Source: Plasmodium malariae
Taxonomy: Eukaryota > Apicomplexa > Aconoidasida > Haemosporida > Plasmodiidae
Direction of reading: 5' to 3'
Assembly (NCBI RefSeq): GCF_900090045.1
Contig: NW_021638287.1
Location: forward strand, 31,108-95,107
DNA: 64,000 nucleotides
Positions within the stretch are counted from its first letter, which is position 1. Every line of letters starts with the position of its first letter. The position numbers and the translations under genes are program-made. This document shows positions 11,712 through 25,135 of the stretch, one piece after another. Under the pieces are notes generated by a model. It was not told the origin of the DNA. It saw only the letters and a list, made by a program, of their open reading frames with translations, and made no database searches.

Positions 11712-14700
11712 TATGTGATTTTCTGTAAAGATGAATTTAATATATATAGTCATATCTTTAGTGATATACTTAACAGCCATAATAATAACTATTTTTATTT
11801 TATAATTACAGATACGTATACCAGTGTTTTTGTTAGGAAACAATAAACATGTATGTTTTTAGACCTTTTGTTAATTTGAATTTGTGACTGTTTGAACAAT
11901 TTTCAATTTTTATTTTAAGGAATGACTTCTGTATATCCAATTATTTTTTCTTGATATATAAATCTTAGCTTTAAAATAGATTCTATAAATAATTTATATA
12001 TATTGGCATTAAAATCAATATATAATGGAATTATTTATGTAATTTTATTGGATTGTTGCGCTTTCAATTTTACTAAACATATTTTTTTATTTTTTGATGA
12101 AGTCTAAAATTATTATTTGCTTAGGTTACTTAAGAAAATGTACTATTATAGTCATGTTAACAATGTTGTGTCGTTTTTTGCATTCAGCGTATGTATATGA
12201 ATAATTTGTATTACAGTGGTACATATATAAGTTGTTTTTTTACCAAAGAAAGAATGTTAATATTTATTCTATAAAATATATTTTATTCGGCATATTTTAT
12301 AAGCGGTGCTAAAGTATAAATCTTTTTAAAAGATGTAATTTTTTACCTAGTCTAATTGTAGAATTATAAATATATCATGAAAAGTTGTACTTTTTTATTT
12401 ATAAATTACTTAGAATTACTTACAAATTTTGAGATTCTAAATCATTATAATTAAAGGAAGTGTTTAAACCAAATGTTATATTATTTTTGTTCTTAATTAT
12501 AGTTATTTATTATTCCACTAATTACTTGTATTTCTATTATATTGAAAATTTGTATTTACGTAATCTATATATTTTGTATACTATTGAATGATTAAATTAA
12601 TAGGTAATAATTAAGAAAATATTAATAGATAAGTTGTATTTCTTTCTGCATATGATTTATTTTGGATTAAATAATGGAAAGTTTATATATCATTTCTAAA
12701 TATGATATGTACTATTATTTATGTATATTGCTAGTAATTATATTAGATATAATGAATAATTTAATTAATGGTTTTTGACATAATTATCGAATTGAATATA
12801 GTGATAGAATTCTCTTATTAATTAAATATAATAATTATTTTGCTTTTTTATATTGTTATTTTGTAATTTTTCAATATGTTTTTTGGTTCTATTAATTTAT
12901 AACCATATTATAAATGTTTTATGACACTGACTTTATTATCTACTAAACAAAGATATTAGGTAATACATATCACAGGAATTATTTAAGTCTTTCTATGAAT
13001 TCAACTATTTTTAAAATGTTTTATTATATTATTAATTTTTATGAATATACAAAAATACTAAATTTTTATTTTTTCTAATAATACATATTCAATAACTTAG
13101 CCAATTAATAAAAATATTGGGATGTTTTCCATAGTTTACTCGTAATTTTGATTATTTTATAAAGTATTAAATAAGAAAAGTTATATAATAACATATAAAT
13201 ATATTTATATGTAGCTGGTATTAGGATATATATTTAAACATATATTTATGGATGTCTATTATTGGCTACATATTCCTTGTATAGTATTGATAAGTAAAAT
13301 ATGTTATATTAAGGATATTCGAGACACAGAAAAATTAAAAAATTTTATAGATTGATAAAAAATCATATGCTTTATACTTATATATATTATATCTATACAG
13401 ATTTGTTTTTTTCCGTAGAGCTAATAATTACTATGTACAAGCTTTATTTTTCTGATTAAAGTATCTAAGAATATTTATTAAAAATCTAATGAGGAACTCA
13501 AAATTTCACTATATATAACAAAATAAAATAAAAAGAAAATGGTTTTTTATAGAATTAGAATAAATAAGTGAATATAATATATTCGTTAAAAGGTGCTATA
13601 ACCAGAAGTTTCAATAATATTTTATTTGTATATCTATTCAAGTGATCAAAAGAATTTAATTATAATAATATATATAATTTTTTTAGAATATCTAATAAAA
13701 ATTTAACATTGCACCTAGTATATAATTATTCTGAATATCATAATACATATTCTAAAAAAACTTATGATAATATATAATTTTAATGTGAAAAATTAGATAA
13801 ATGCATTATATGGTGGATGTGTACCTTTAATTAAGAACACTGATTTAAATAATATAATTTTTAAATAAAAAATATTTTAACATTTAATTATAAACAAATA
13901 TATTTTAATTATTTTATATAATTGTTTCACAAAATTTTATTTATTCATTATAACTAATATTATATTTGATAACTTTTTAAATACACTTGTTACTTTCGCA
14001 CTATATCCAAAAGTGTATTATAACATACTGCTTTTTGAAAATACCTCATTATATATAATTAAATTAAAAAGAAGCGCTAGATAATAAAATTGCGTCGTTT
14101 TTCTTTTAAATATGTTATTCTTCAAAAAATTAGATTATGAATAATAATATATTTATATAAACAACCGATACGGAAAATTTTACAGAAATGTGAAATATAT
14201 GAATTTTTTCGAATATATTGAAATATAATTATAATGCATTAATCTCCATAATATAAAAAATATAAGATATATATTAAACATAAATATATTTTTTTAAATA
14301 TAAATCTCTCTATTATTACATTTGTTCAACAAAAAAAAATTTTGTTAACACTGTTCTAATGAATTTACCAGCTAACATATAGGGCAAAAACGTGAATAAA
14401 TATAATTATATTTTTTAAGTTATATATTAATTTGGTTGATATATTTTATTTATATATAACTTATTTAAAATAATTAATAAAAATAATTGAGCTTAATATA
14501 AGAATGAATATATATCCTAGTACTTATAGTAAAACTATTATTATTTATTATTACAAGTAATAATTATCAAATTCAAAGAACCATATGCCATATAAACTAA
14601 AGAAAGAAATCTAATATATCAAGAGAATTATTTTAAAAAATAATTTAAGGAAAATATATAACAATAAAAATAGTTAAAATATTTTATTAACAATACCTTT

Positions 14701-16515
14701 TGTTCATGATGTTATTATTACATAATTTATGTATAATCTCATGAATAACATTTATACACCTCTCCTAATCAGGAAAATTATTGAAATCTCTGTTTAAAGA
14801 AAATGTATAACATAATATATAAAAATGAAGAATTAAAATTAACTATGATATCTTCAAAAAATATATGTAATATTTTTTTTTTTTGGTCTGAGGAATAATT
14901 TTGTAATTATTATATTTTTTTTATTAATTGCAACTTCTTTAAAAATAAAAAAAAACGAATTTTTACATATGTATTCTATGAAAAAAATCATCAGTACTTA
15001 AATAAACAAAATAAAGCGTTATGTTTTTATAGTAATATAAAGAATAATATATATATCGACAAAATAACCCAGGAACAATTTATTATAACTAAATTTTTCT
15101 TCTTAAGCATATTTTATAATGAAAAGAAGACTTTTTACAATTTTTGTATATTTACATGTCATATAAAGTAGCAATTCTTTTCTTTATGTTTATATATTAC
15201 ATATTTTTTAAACTTTATAATTTTCTTATGTTAACAGAATATTTTATTCGTACTTATTTCATTAAAAAAAAAATATTACAAATATATATATATACAGAAA
15301 CATAAGAAAATATATGTTAATATTTTCTTAATTTATTTATGTAATAAATTATATTTTAGTAAGTTTTAATTAAAAAAATGAAATCATAGAAAATATTAGA
15401 GAACCCATATAAATTATGCAATATACTTAATTAAATTCCAATATTAGTTTAATATACTAGAAGGATTTAATTGACATTGTAAATATAATTTTCAAATTTA
15501 ATATATAGTATTCATATAGTGTTAATGAATTTTTAGTTAAAATTGACAATTTTTTTAATTATTCTCAATGCATAAAAATATATTTGTCAATCTTATTAAA
15601 AAATTACTATTTTTGAGTTTTCATTAAAAATTTTTTTTTTTAAAATTATCTCTTCTAATTGCTTCATTCATATATATAAACACACTCATGCATAATAAAA
15701 TTGGAACTATGAAAACTGTAACATTCCTAAAAAAAACAATAAAATATTTAAATATAACATAATGTATTATTAACAAAGAAGAATACATAATCGTGCTATA
15801 TATATCTTACCTAGGAAATAGTAGGAATTTGAATTGAAGGACATTTATTATAAGCAATATTCTTTATATCAATAAATTCCAAAAATTAGTTATATTGTAT
15901 TTTTTGTAATATACGCTTGTTTAATGATAGTTATGTAAGCATGTATTATTGTATTTCTTATGGCAACAAGGAAAATATAGTATTAATGAATAATTTCAAA
16001 AATAATGTTTGAATAAATAATTATACATAAAATAATTTTTACAAATTTATTATGTAACCTAAATTAGCTTTATAAAAGTGTTTAAATGTACAAAATTGCA
16101 TGTAAAAAAAAATATACCACTACGCATTATAACTAAGTTTGTATAGTATAAATGCTATTTTCTATTGAAAAAATATATCATAATAATAATTCATTGCATA
16201 TTTATAATAAGTTGCATTATTCTACATTATTTCTTATATACCATTTAATATTATGATGTGACAAAGTTAATGTTACTTATATTTTATGTAAAAATATTAA
16301 TATAATAAAAACAGTACAATTATAGTTTATTCTTTGCAATAAATTAGCTGGTATTTTTAATAAAGAAACATATATATGCATGTAAACGTTTAACAAAAAA
16401 GGTGAATAAAACGTACCAGTCGTAAATAACTTGTAATTGTTTATACTTAAATTATTATATATGTATAGTTTTAATCATTTAATCTAATATATACATCTTA
16501 AATGGGAAGGAAATT
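11712..16515. other. Intergenic before the long pir
   Basis: 4.8 kb with no supportable gene. It is collinear with 57,586-62,697, with recognisable blocks such as 12,121-13,350 versus 58,000-59,220 and 15,330-15,420 versus 61,500-61,590, but with many substitutions and indels. Confidence 0.65.
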
Positions 16516-18386
16516 ATGGAAATGGAAGAACAAATTTATGTATATTTTCATTGTTGATTGAAATAAATATGCATAGTTCTTTATTTAAATACCAATATTT
16601 ACATTGAAAAACATATAAAAATTCATTTTTTATAAGAATTCTTTAAGTATTTACATAATTCATATATTCCATTTAATTTTCAGGATGAAATTTTAGAAAA
16701 ATTACCTTCAAAAACTATATATGATGAATTCAATAGTCAAGGAAATTACGTTATTATGAACAGCGTTTGTAAAAGAGAGGATTATGAACAATGCGATGAT
16801 ATAGATACTTGTCTTAACATATGTAAAAGGATTGAAAAAAATTTTAAATCTTTATATGAAATGAGTAATTCAGGCAATTATAAAGAACGTTGTTCACATT
16901 ATATATATTGGGTATATAAAGAAATACAAAATTTATTTAAAAGTGATTCAACAAAAGATAAAGTAGAAACTGTTGTTAATGCATTTCTAAAATTGCAATC
17001 CTCTCTTACGAGAAATTACAGAGTATATAATTGTAGTTATAATTTTAAGGAGAAAGATTTAAATGAATTGAAAGATAAAAATAAGGAAAAACAATTATAC
17101 GATTATTTTACAAATTATGATAGTATTAAAACTAAAGATATTTGTAATAAGTTTGAGTTAAATAAATATAAAAAATACCTTAATGCTATCAATGTTTTAT
17201 ATGATGAAAAAAAAGAGAATTGTTGTAATTCAAAAATATTAGTATGTCCAAATTATTTTTTGAAATGTAGGGAAGATTTTAAACCGAGTAAACTTTTATC
17301 TGCGTTAGAACTCTCCAATGATCATAGTTGTAATGTACTTGAAGATTTTAAAGAAACTAAAACGTCTGAAAAAAAATTAGAATCTAGCGATTTTGAGACA
17401 GGTTTTTTGGAGCAAATTCTTTTTACTAATTGTCATATTAAGAATACCAGCACAACACTATCATGTGGTTTAGTATCAGCATATTCCTTGACACGTAGAA
17501 GTGGGAATGCAGTTGAAAACAATGAACAACTTAGGAATAGTGACATATCTTCTCCAAAAGATAAAAAGAGAGAATCCATTATAGATCTAGAAGTCGAAAA
17601 AGAACATGAAAAAATTAGGAAAATAGTTGGTCTTAGTTCAGAAGTAGTCAATTATCCATCTCTTCCAAAAACTGCCTCATATATGGATATTAGATGGAAA
17701 TTAGACAAAGATGGAAAGTTACATTGTCCTGCTGAGAACCCAGAGAAAGATACATCAGTACTTTGCATGTACGTGGAAGAATTAGTTAAACGAGGTATTC
17801 TTATAAAAGATGAGAATTCTAGGATATACCGATTAAAGAAAGATAAAACATGGGCAACAAAGCCGTTAAATATAGTTATTAAAAGAGAAAGAGGCAAGTA
17901 CTCAATACAAAGTTATTCAGAACGTCTACAAGTTTTAAAGGCTGATCAAATAATGGTTACTGATGATAGAAACTCAATTAGTCAAGAGCATTATGGAAAA
18001 GATAATGAATCTAATATATTACAGAACATTTTTTTCCGTGTTGGCACTGCGATTTCTTTGGTAATGGGATTAATTTTAGTTTTTTTCCTTTATTTTAGAG
18101 TAAATTCCAAATTTCATTTTATATTATAAATATTTTATAAGTCATCAATTTAATTTATTTTAAAATGTTTTAATTGTAAAATAATAATATTATATGTGTT
18201 CTATTTTTTTTATTTGGATATTAGTTCACTCCCTTTGGCTCTTGTGTAGATAAAAATAGAAAAAGGAAAAAAAGACATAAGACTAATTTCGTTGAACTAA
18301 ACACAAAAAGACTATCGAGGAGATTCATAAAACGTACTTATAGGAATTCTGGTAGAAGGAGATTTAGTGTAGTAAATATAGAATAA
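16516..18386 (+). CDS. pir: PIR family variant surface protein (long form)
   Basis: Three-exon pir gene of 533 aa. Exon 1 (16516-16539) encodes eight residues, MEMEEQIY. Intron 1 is 16540-16683. Exon 2 (16684-18099) opens with DEILEKLPSK, the usual pir start, followed by the Cys-rich domain with C-x3-YIYWVY and paired cysteines to about residue 270. A charged spacer leads to an unusual module from residue 345 (RW...G.L.CP...C.Y.EELV), then a membrane span at about 457-478. Intron 2 is 18100-18224. Exon 3 (18225-18386) encodes a very basic 53-residue tail starting FTPFGS. All junctions are GT/AG, phase 0. It is much longer than the short pir in this window (318 aa), the extra length lying between the Cys-rich domain and the membrane. 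The collinear copy is at 62698. Confidence 0.9.
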
Positions 18387-21123
18387 TGAACTTCATTTCA
18401 TTAATGTTATAAAGAATATCAAATAATTTAGTTGAAAGATATTAAAATAAGAACAAAATTGAGTTAAATATACATTTCTATTAAATAGCCATATTTAACA
18501 AAATGCAATAAAGAAAAAAGTACAGTTAAAATATATTACTTTTAGTTTTTAACGTTTTATATTTAATTGTATGTATTTTTTATATACACTTTAATAATAT
18601 TATTATTAAAATTTTTTTATAATATCTTTTTTTTTATTAAATTTTTTCTTATTGAATAACTATAATTTTAGCAAAAACTAATATCATATCTACATGTAAA
18701 AAAATATATTTAATTCTGATTTTCTGTGCTTATTTAAGTCTACATTAAAGTATGAGTTGCAGATGACTATTGATAAAATATTTTTGTTTGTTTTAATTAC
18801 ACTCAAAAATAGTTTATTAAATTCATTTTATACTTGGTTAAAGAGTTGAATATAAGTAATATGTTATAGTTATATTTGATATAAAAATAAATTTGAATTT
18901 ATATATATAATGAATAAGTTCAGAACAAGTAAATTAACAAATAAAATAGGAGCTTTATGAACTTCTCAAAATGTAATATTCATGTAAAGCATCAAATAAT
19001 AATTCTTATGTAAATTCATTTTTATAAGAAAAGATAAATAGAAAATTAAGTTTAAAGACTATGTTGTCATATATGTGCAAATGTTTTGTATTCCTAATAA
19101 GAATTATATTTTCTTATTTTATCTTAATTTTTTGGTAAAATAATATTTCACCTGAAGAACACTGCTTTTATATATATAAATCGATGAAGTTAATGAATAA
19201 TATGAACTCTGTACCATATGAGATTTTTATTATATATATCCTTAATTAATATTGAATAATAAAGTTATTAATTTATGCTTTCATTAATATATATTATTTA
19301 TAAGGTAAATATATTATAAATATACATGACAAAATGAATTAAAATAAGTACATTATTATAAATATTATTACAAATATTGGTATCAAAATAAAAAAGGAAA
19401 AAGGATAAAGTAAGAATTATATATAGAAATTAAACAGTGTCCATAAAAAATTATATATTACTGTTGTTCGGTAAAATAATTATAGATATATTTTTAAATG
19501 AAGTTCTATCAGAAATTATTATATGAAAAAACATATATTATTAAATCTTCCAATATTAATAAAATTTTTTAATTTATAATTAAAAAAAAATAATCTATAA
19601 AATAAAAAGAAAGCGCTTATAAAAAAATTTAATGAAAAAATTTAAAAAATATAATAAACAGTCAATTAAGTGTCAATCTGCAGAAAAATAAAATTTTACT
19701 TGTCATTGATATATATAAAAAATTTTAATAGCTTTGTTTAACTTAAATAAATTATGTAATTTTATTTAACATATATGTTGCGTATATAATTTTTAGTGTT
19801 TTAAAAGAAATTATTAAATACCATTACTTTGATTTATTACATACTTTTTTAATATATTTTTGTTTTGGGTTTTTGTAAATTTTGATTTAATAATTTAATA
19901 TATTTTATATAATATGTTTTTTATAAAATTTGTTTATTAAGTTATTCAAAATTACATTACAAGATTATAGGAGTTATTAATAATTTTATATTAGTTTATT
20001 TTATTATAGTTCATAATAATTTTCTAAGTAAATATTTTTGTTAACCAGATTATATTTTTGTAATATATAAAATATATTTTATGTTTTCAAAAACGATGCA
20101 TAAATATTATGTGTAATAAACTTATAAATGGAAAACAATATTTAGTTATAATGAAAAAAAAATATATTAATAATTTATTTTATGCAATAATTCACTTGTT
20201 ATATTATTATTCATTCATTAAATAAATTTTGTATGCTAATTACAAACTAATTCTCAATGTACGAAAAATGATATTATGAAAAAAAAGAAAAAACAATACA
20301 TTATTGCAGTTGACAGTTATAAGTGAATTATATTTATTTTAAAAAATTATATATATAAAGTATTACAAGTATTCATCAGGATTTTTATTTTGTATTTTTT
20401 TCTTTTATATTTAAGATAGTTTACAAATTTTATAATTAATAAAAAAATGTATGTTTCTAATTTTGGCGCATAAGTAAAAATTCGTACATATAAGACTACT
20501 AAAATATTACAGCTAACTTTCTAATATGATTTAGTATTACAATATTGTATATAGAAATAACAGTTAATATTTTTAATATTTTACAAAAATATTAATATAA
20601 ATATGAAAAAAACACAAAAGTACTATATCTATTTATCAGATAGTGAATGTTAATTATAAAAATTATCTATGGATTGATATTTTATAATTTCCATATAATT
20701 GTATATAACTGAATTATTTCAGAACTATTTGTATTAACTCTATAACTCCTTAATTTTACTTACTCTATAATATACATTATAGTAATTATATTTAAATTGT
20801 AAGAATTTTAATATATTTTTTCTTATAAAATATGCATTTATGATTTATTAAAATAATTATTTGTTTAATTATTTAATTTCAAATAATTATAAGAATTTAA
20901 AATAATGTTTTATTAGACAGATAAGTATAAAAAATAGTTAATTTATTTTATATATATCAATTTACTATCATATAAAAGAATATAAACTACATTATAAACT
21001 TAAAAAAATACAATTATATTTTTTATTACATAGGGAAATTAAAGTTTAAAACAACATATTAAAGATATATGACAAATTTTTTTTATTATTATATTATCAT
21101 TACTTCAATATATATATATCTTT

Positions 21124-21143
21124 AAAAAAAAAAAAAAAAAAAA
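21124..21143. repeat. Poly(A) tract, about 20 A
   Basis: Uninterrupted A run. Tracts of this size are common between genes in A/T-rich Plasmodium genomes. Confidence 0.9.
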
Positions 21144-21548
21144 TTGGGTTTAAAAATATTTATCTAGTAATAAATGCATAAATAATGATAATTAAAAATT
21201 AAACTTGCAACAGTTGTGTTACAAAAGTAAAAGTACCTTCTCAATTTACAATTTAAATGTATATTTTTTCTTAAACAAGTTAGTGTGCTATATATTTGAT
21301 TTTTTTAAATATAATATGGGCTATGGAACAGTTCAAATATTATTTTTTAATTAATGCAATGCTGTAAATCTTATGACAGAAATAGTTTTAGAAATTATAT
21401 TTTTTTCTGCATTATTCATATTATTATGTGGTTATTATATCATCACAAGAACTTTTCCCATAATTTAATGTTAATAATTTAATAATTATTGATAACAAAT
21501 AATCGTTAATATTATTTATAGTTTTATTAATATAATGTACAACAGAAT

Positions 21549-21700
21549 ATCTATATTATCTATGTTCTATATACTCCATAAATACTATATATAGAAATGT
21601 TGAGAAATCATATTTTTTTTTTTTTTTTAAAATGGCTTAAAAATAAAATTATCTGATTACTCTAATATATTTAATTATATATTTATGAATAAATTAAAAT
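21549..21700 (+). promoter_or_regulatory. Shared upstream boxes of fam gene
   Basis: A distal TCTATATTATCTATGTTCTA-like box lies at 21549-21573. The proximal box at 21679-21700 (ATTTATGAATAAATTAAAAT) ends about 252 bases before the ATG. Spacing matches that of the other fam genes. Confidence 0.4.
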
Positions 21701-21951
21701 TGTATTATTTTTATTAAGATTAGTTTTTTTGTAATTATTCTTTAAATATAAATAACATAATTCATATATAATCTAATTTTTCTGCGTAAATGTTATAAAA
21801 AAAAATTATGGATATATTCATTTTATTAAGTTCATATAAAAATATAAAAAATTATAATAAATAAATAAAAAGTCCTTAATCATTAGGAGCATATAATATG
21901 ACTGTTAATTTTTTAGGTATTAATTATATTTAAATTTTAAAGATCTGTAAA

Positions 21952-22800
21952 ATGGAACAAACGATTATGTTACCATATTATATTAGGATTTGTTTGTTTA
22001 TCCTATTGAGTTGCATATCTCATTTTCATCATGATATGGTATTATGATTTTATTTAGAGATATTTTTATTATTCACATTTTTTTAGTTTTATTTTTATTA
22101 ATACTTGTGTTACCATAAAATTAGATATTCTTTTGAATAATAAATATTTGTTTTTTAGAGTACCTTTAATAAATATTTGGCTGGGAGAAAAAATATTGAT
22201 GAAACATTAGATACAATAACTTATCGATTACTAGCAAAATATAAGCATGAAAAGGGTCCAATTATTGCACGGTTGAAAAAAGATATACCAACTATCAATG
22301 AATACTCAAAAATGTGTGTTTCAAACAATGGAAAAGTAGAAAAAGGAAAAAATAAAAGAACAAATCAATGTTTATTAAATAATATAGTAGAACATGGCCA
22401 TACTAATATAAATAAATCTTCGGTATACAGTAGAAGAAATTCACATTTTGAAAAAAGGATGTTAGATAAAATATACTATAAAAATAAAGTTAGGCATTTT
22501 ACAAATGCTGATTTTTTGTTTTTAAAAAATGATATAAAAGTAAACAAATCTTTTATCTGTGCTGTAACTATCTACCATTTATTTGTTTCAATAATAGGAT
22601 CTGTTTTACTACTGTGTACATATAAAAACTTAAAATTTAAATTTACATTAGATTGGAGTCTTGGATTATGTATATTAGGGTGTATATGCGTGTTCATAGT
22701 TATTCTAATAATGATTTATCTCCATAGACAAATTTTAAAATATGGCAAGATAAGACATATAAAGAGTGAATTGCATAATACGGCATATCCTTCTCACTGA
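21952..22800 (+). CDS. fam-l/fam-m-type exported protein, short loop
   Basis: Two-exon gene, 242 aa. Exon 1 (21952-22038) encodes a 29-residue hydrophobic signal; the usual tryptophan before the C-x-x-H-F motif is replaced by S-C-I-S-H-F. The intron is 22039-22158. Exon 2 (22159-22800) has TYRLLAKYK (relaxed RxL), a lysine/asparagine-rich middle, and SHFEKRMLDKI in place of the family's FEKKIFKEL motif. Membrane spans lie at about residues 161-182 and 197-216. The loop between the spans is only about 15 residues, so the protein is shorter than its relatives here. The C-terminus keeps the LKYGKIRHIK-like basic motif and extends about 15 residues beyond it. No stop or frameshift interrupts it. 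Export is inferred from family resemblance. Confidence 0.8.
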
Positions 22801-24474
22801 ATAGTAGTCTTTTATAACAATAAGTTTCAATAAATTTTTAAATATTATTGCCAAATAACAAACATACATATAATTACATAAATATGGCAAATCCACATGA
22901 ATTTGTATTGTAAATTTGATCCTCAACAGTATAAATGTACACTTTTATTTTTATTGGTCAATTTAAAAGATTTATTTCTTTTCTCATCGTGTTTGAGAGA
23001 ATTCATCAGGTTAAAACAATATTATGGTTGATATATATACTTCTATATTAATCAAAATTTTTTAGAAAAATATATATATGAACCTTAAAATTAATGTATA
23101 AAAAGACGAAATTCATATGATTTTATTGATATACTGTTCCACCTTGTATTTATTACCTTAAAAATTTGTTTTATTTTTATATTTTTGTATAGGCATAATA
23201 TATTTTTTTATGTAAAGATAAAATAATAACTTATTCGTTTAATATTAAAAATGAATGTATATTATTTACAATATGATGAAAGATATGGAATGTATTTTTT
23301 TATATCCATATGTATATATATATATATACTTAAAAAAGACTTAATACTCATTTTATGCGTTTTATTAAAAATATGTTATAATATGAAGTTATTGTAAAAA
23401 AATTACCTTATATATGTTTTCTTTTTTTTTATAAGAAATAAATGTGATGTTGTAAATATATATAAAAATAATGACCATTATAAATATGAAATATTTATAA
23501 TATTGTGCTAAATTGGGTATTCTGAACACTTAGAATTTAATGAAGAGTTAAAAACATATATAGATTTATTATTCCGCATAAATTTTATTTTATAAAGGTA
23601 TGATGTTTCATTAACTGGGACAATAATTCTATATTTATAATTTGAACAATAATAACTAAAAACTGTATTATTTGAATATTTCATTATTCTTGGAAAAAAA
23701 AAAATATTAATAAAAATTTTATTTCTTTATTTGGTTACTATAAATTTTATTCTAATTTTTACTATTACGTTGCAATTTTTTTTCTTAAAAACAAAAATTT
23801 ATTTGTAAGAACAATAGATACATATAATTACGAAAGTTACGTTTATTTAGATGCAATGGCGGATAGTTTTTTTTCTTATCATTTTATCATTGATATGAAA
23901 TATTTAAATTTTATAGACAAAATCTTTCACTTTTATAATACATGTGAGAGACGTAATACTTATAAAATAGGGAATAGATTGCAGGACGAATATATAAAAA
24001 TATTTAAATAAGATGTATTAGCATTGTTCTAAAAATTGGTAAATACGCAAAATGATTATAATACATATATATCTAAAAACAATATATAATATATTAACAA
24101 TTATGAATTGTGAAATAATTAAAAAGTAATATTTCCTTAGGAATATTTTTACATTTTTTGTTTGATAGAATACCTTGTAGTGGTAAAAAATGTATTAACT
24201 CAGATAAGTATATTATATTATTGCAAATTATGTTCTTTTTAAATAAGATAAAATATTAAATATTTATATAATAGATAAAAAAATTAAGACAACTATATTA
24301 ATTAAAACAGCTTCTTATATCATTCTAACATAGACATACAATTTTAATAGTTATGTAAGACAATAATATCATATACGTAATTTTTTATTATATATATTTT
24401 TCAAATTTTACTTTTATTATTATATATTTTAGCGTTAGTTTATTCATATTAAAAATAAATAATTTGTGTTTTTA
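22801..24474. other. Intergenic
   Basis: No gene visible. I could not find a signal-peptide exon for the relic that follows, nor the paired upstream boxes, so the 5' part of that gene seems lost. Confidence 0.6.
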
Positions 24475-25135
24475 GTGTATATTTATCAAATAAGTAAATG
24501 GAAACTTTAACTCTGGCAGAATATTAGATACAAGATATATAGGTTATTAGCAAAGTATGAACAATATAAGGATAGAAGCAATGTATGGTTAAAAGAAAAG
24601 TTTCCAAATAATAAAGTCAAACAACGGGAAAATATATCTAATAATGAAAAAGGAACTAAAAGTGAAAACAAATAATCAAATGAAACTTTATTAAATAAGG
24701 CAAACTATTTTACAGAAATTATAGATTATAATAATGGAATGATTGACGGACAACATTTCCTTTTTAAAATAATTGGATCTAAAAAAAAGTCTATGATAAT
24801 TTTTACTGATAAAAACAGGAGAATTAGTAATATATCTTTAAAATAAATTAAATTTAGAAGTTACGCATTTGGAGTTTTCCTATTTTTTAATTTGTTCTTG
24901 TTAGATATAGCAATATCCTCGTTAGAAGAATAAAAACAATTGAATATTTCTTAAAGTGAAATTGAAAAAAACGAATTTTACAAGAATTTTGCGGAAGTCT
25001 CAGCAAACACATATCCAGAGGTAATATAACCATGTATAAATATTATATTAATTAGCATAATTATGGTTATATTATCAGTTATACATATAGTAGCTATTTG
25101 TATGATTTTATAAAATATTGAAAAATATAAAAGAA
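24475..25135 (+). pseudogene. Decayed fam-m-like gene
   Basis: Exon 2 remnant of a fam-type gene, starting after a TTTTTAG acceptor near 24,474. Recognisable pieces in order are a RLLAKYEQYKD segment (reached only after a frameshift near 24,540), an SNNEKGTKSENK segment ending in a stop, LLNKANYFTEIIDYNNGM, a stop before IKFRSYAFGVFLFF (membrane span 1), and a second hydrophobic stretch near 25,040-25,110. The TEIIDYNNGM-type segment is familiar from one of the two P. malariae families (fam-m as I recall) and is absent from the other fam genes in the window. Several stops and a frameshift make it non-functional. Confidence 0.75.

Larger units (their letters stand above)
1080..18400 (+). repeat. 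Segmental duplication, left copy
   Basis: This block carries short pir, fam gene, fam pseudogene and long pir in the same order and orientation as 46,990-64,000. Anchor pairs are 3211/49132, 4440/50372, 7796/53683, 10758/56638 and 16516/62698, giving offsets of 45,880-46,182 that drift through small indels. Intergenic DNA aligns too. The left edge is set by eye near 1,080; the right edge cannot be fixed because the second copy leaves the window. Confidence 0.85.
18387..21951. other. Intergenic, start of central unique block
   Basis: No gene seen. A/T-rich with many homopolymers. Similarity to the right block cannot be tested here because that block ends at the window edge. Confidence 0.65.

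Noticed and set aside
11392..11843. Minus-strand frames over the broken fam gene and its 3' flank
   Set aside because: Antisense to the fam frame that continues after the TAG; nothing supports a separate gene.
17433..17897. Minus-strand frames within the long pir
   Set aside because: Shadows of pir exon 2; no start context or recognisable product.
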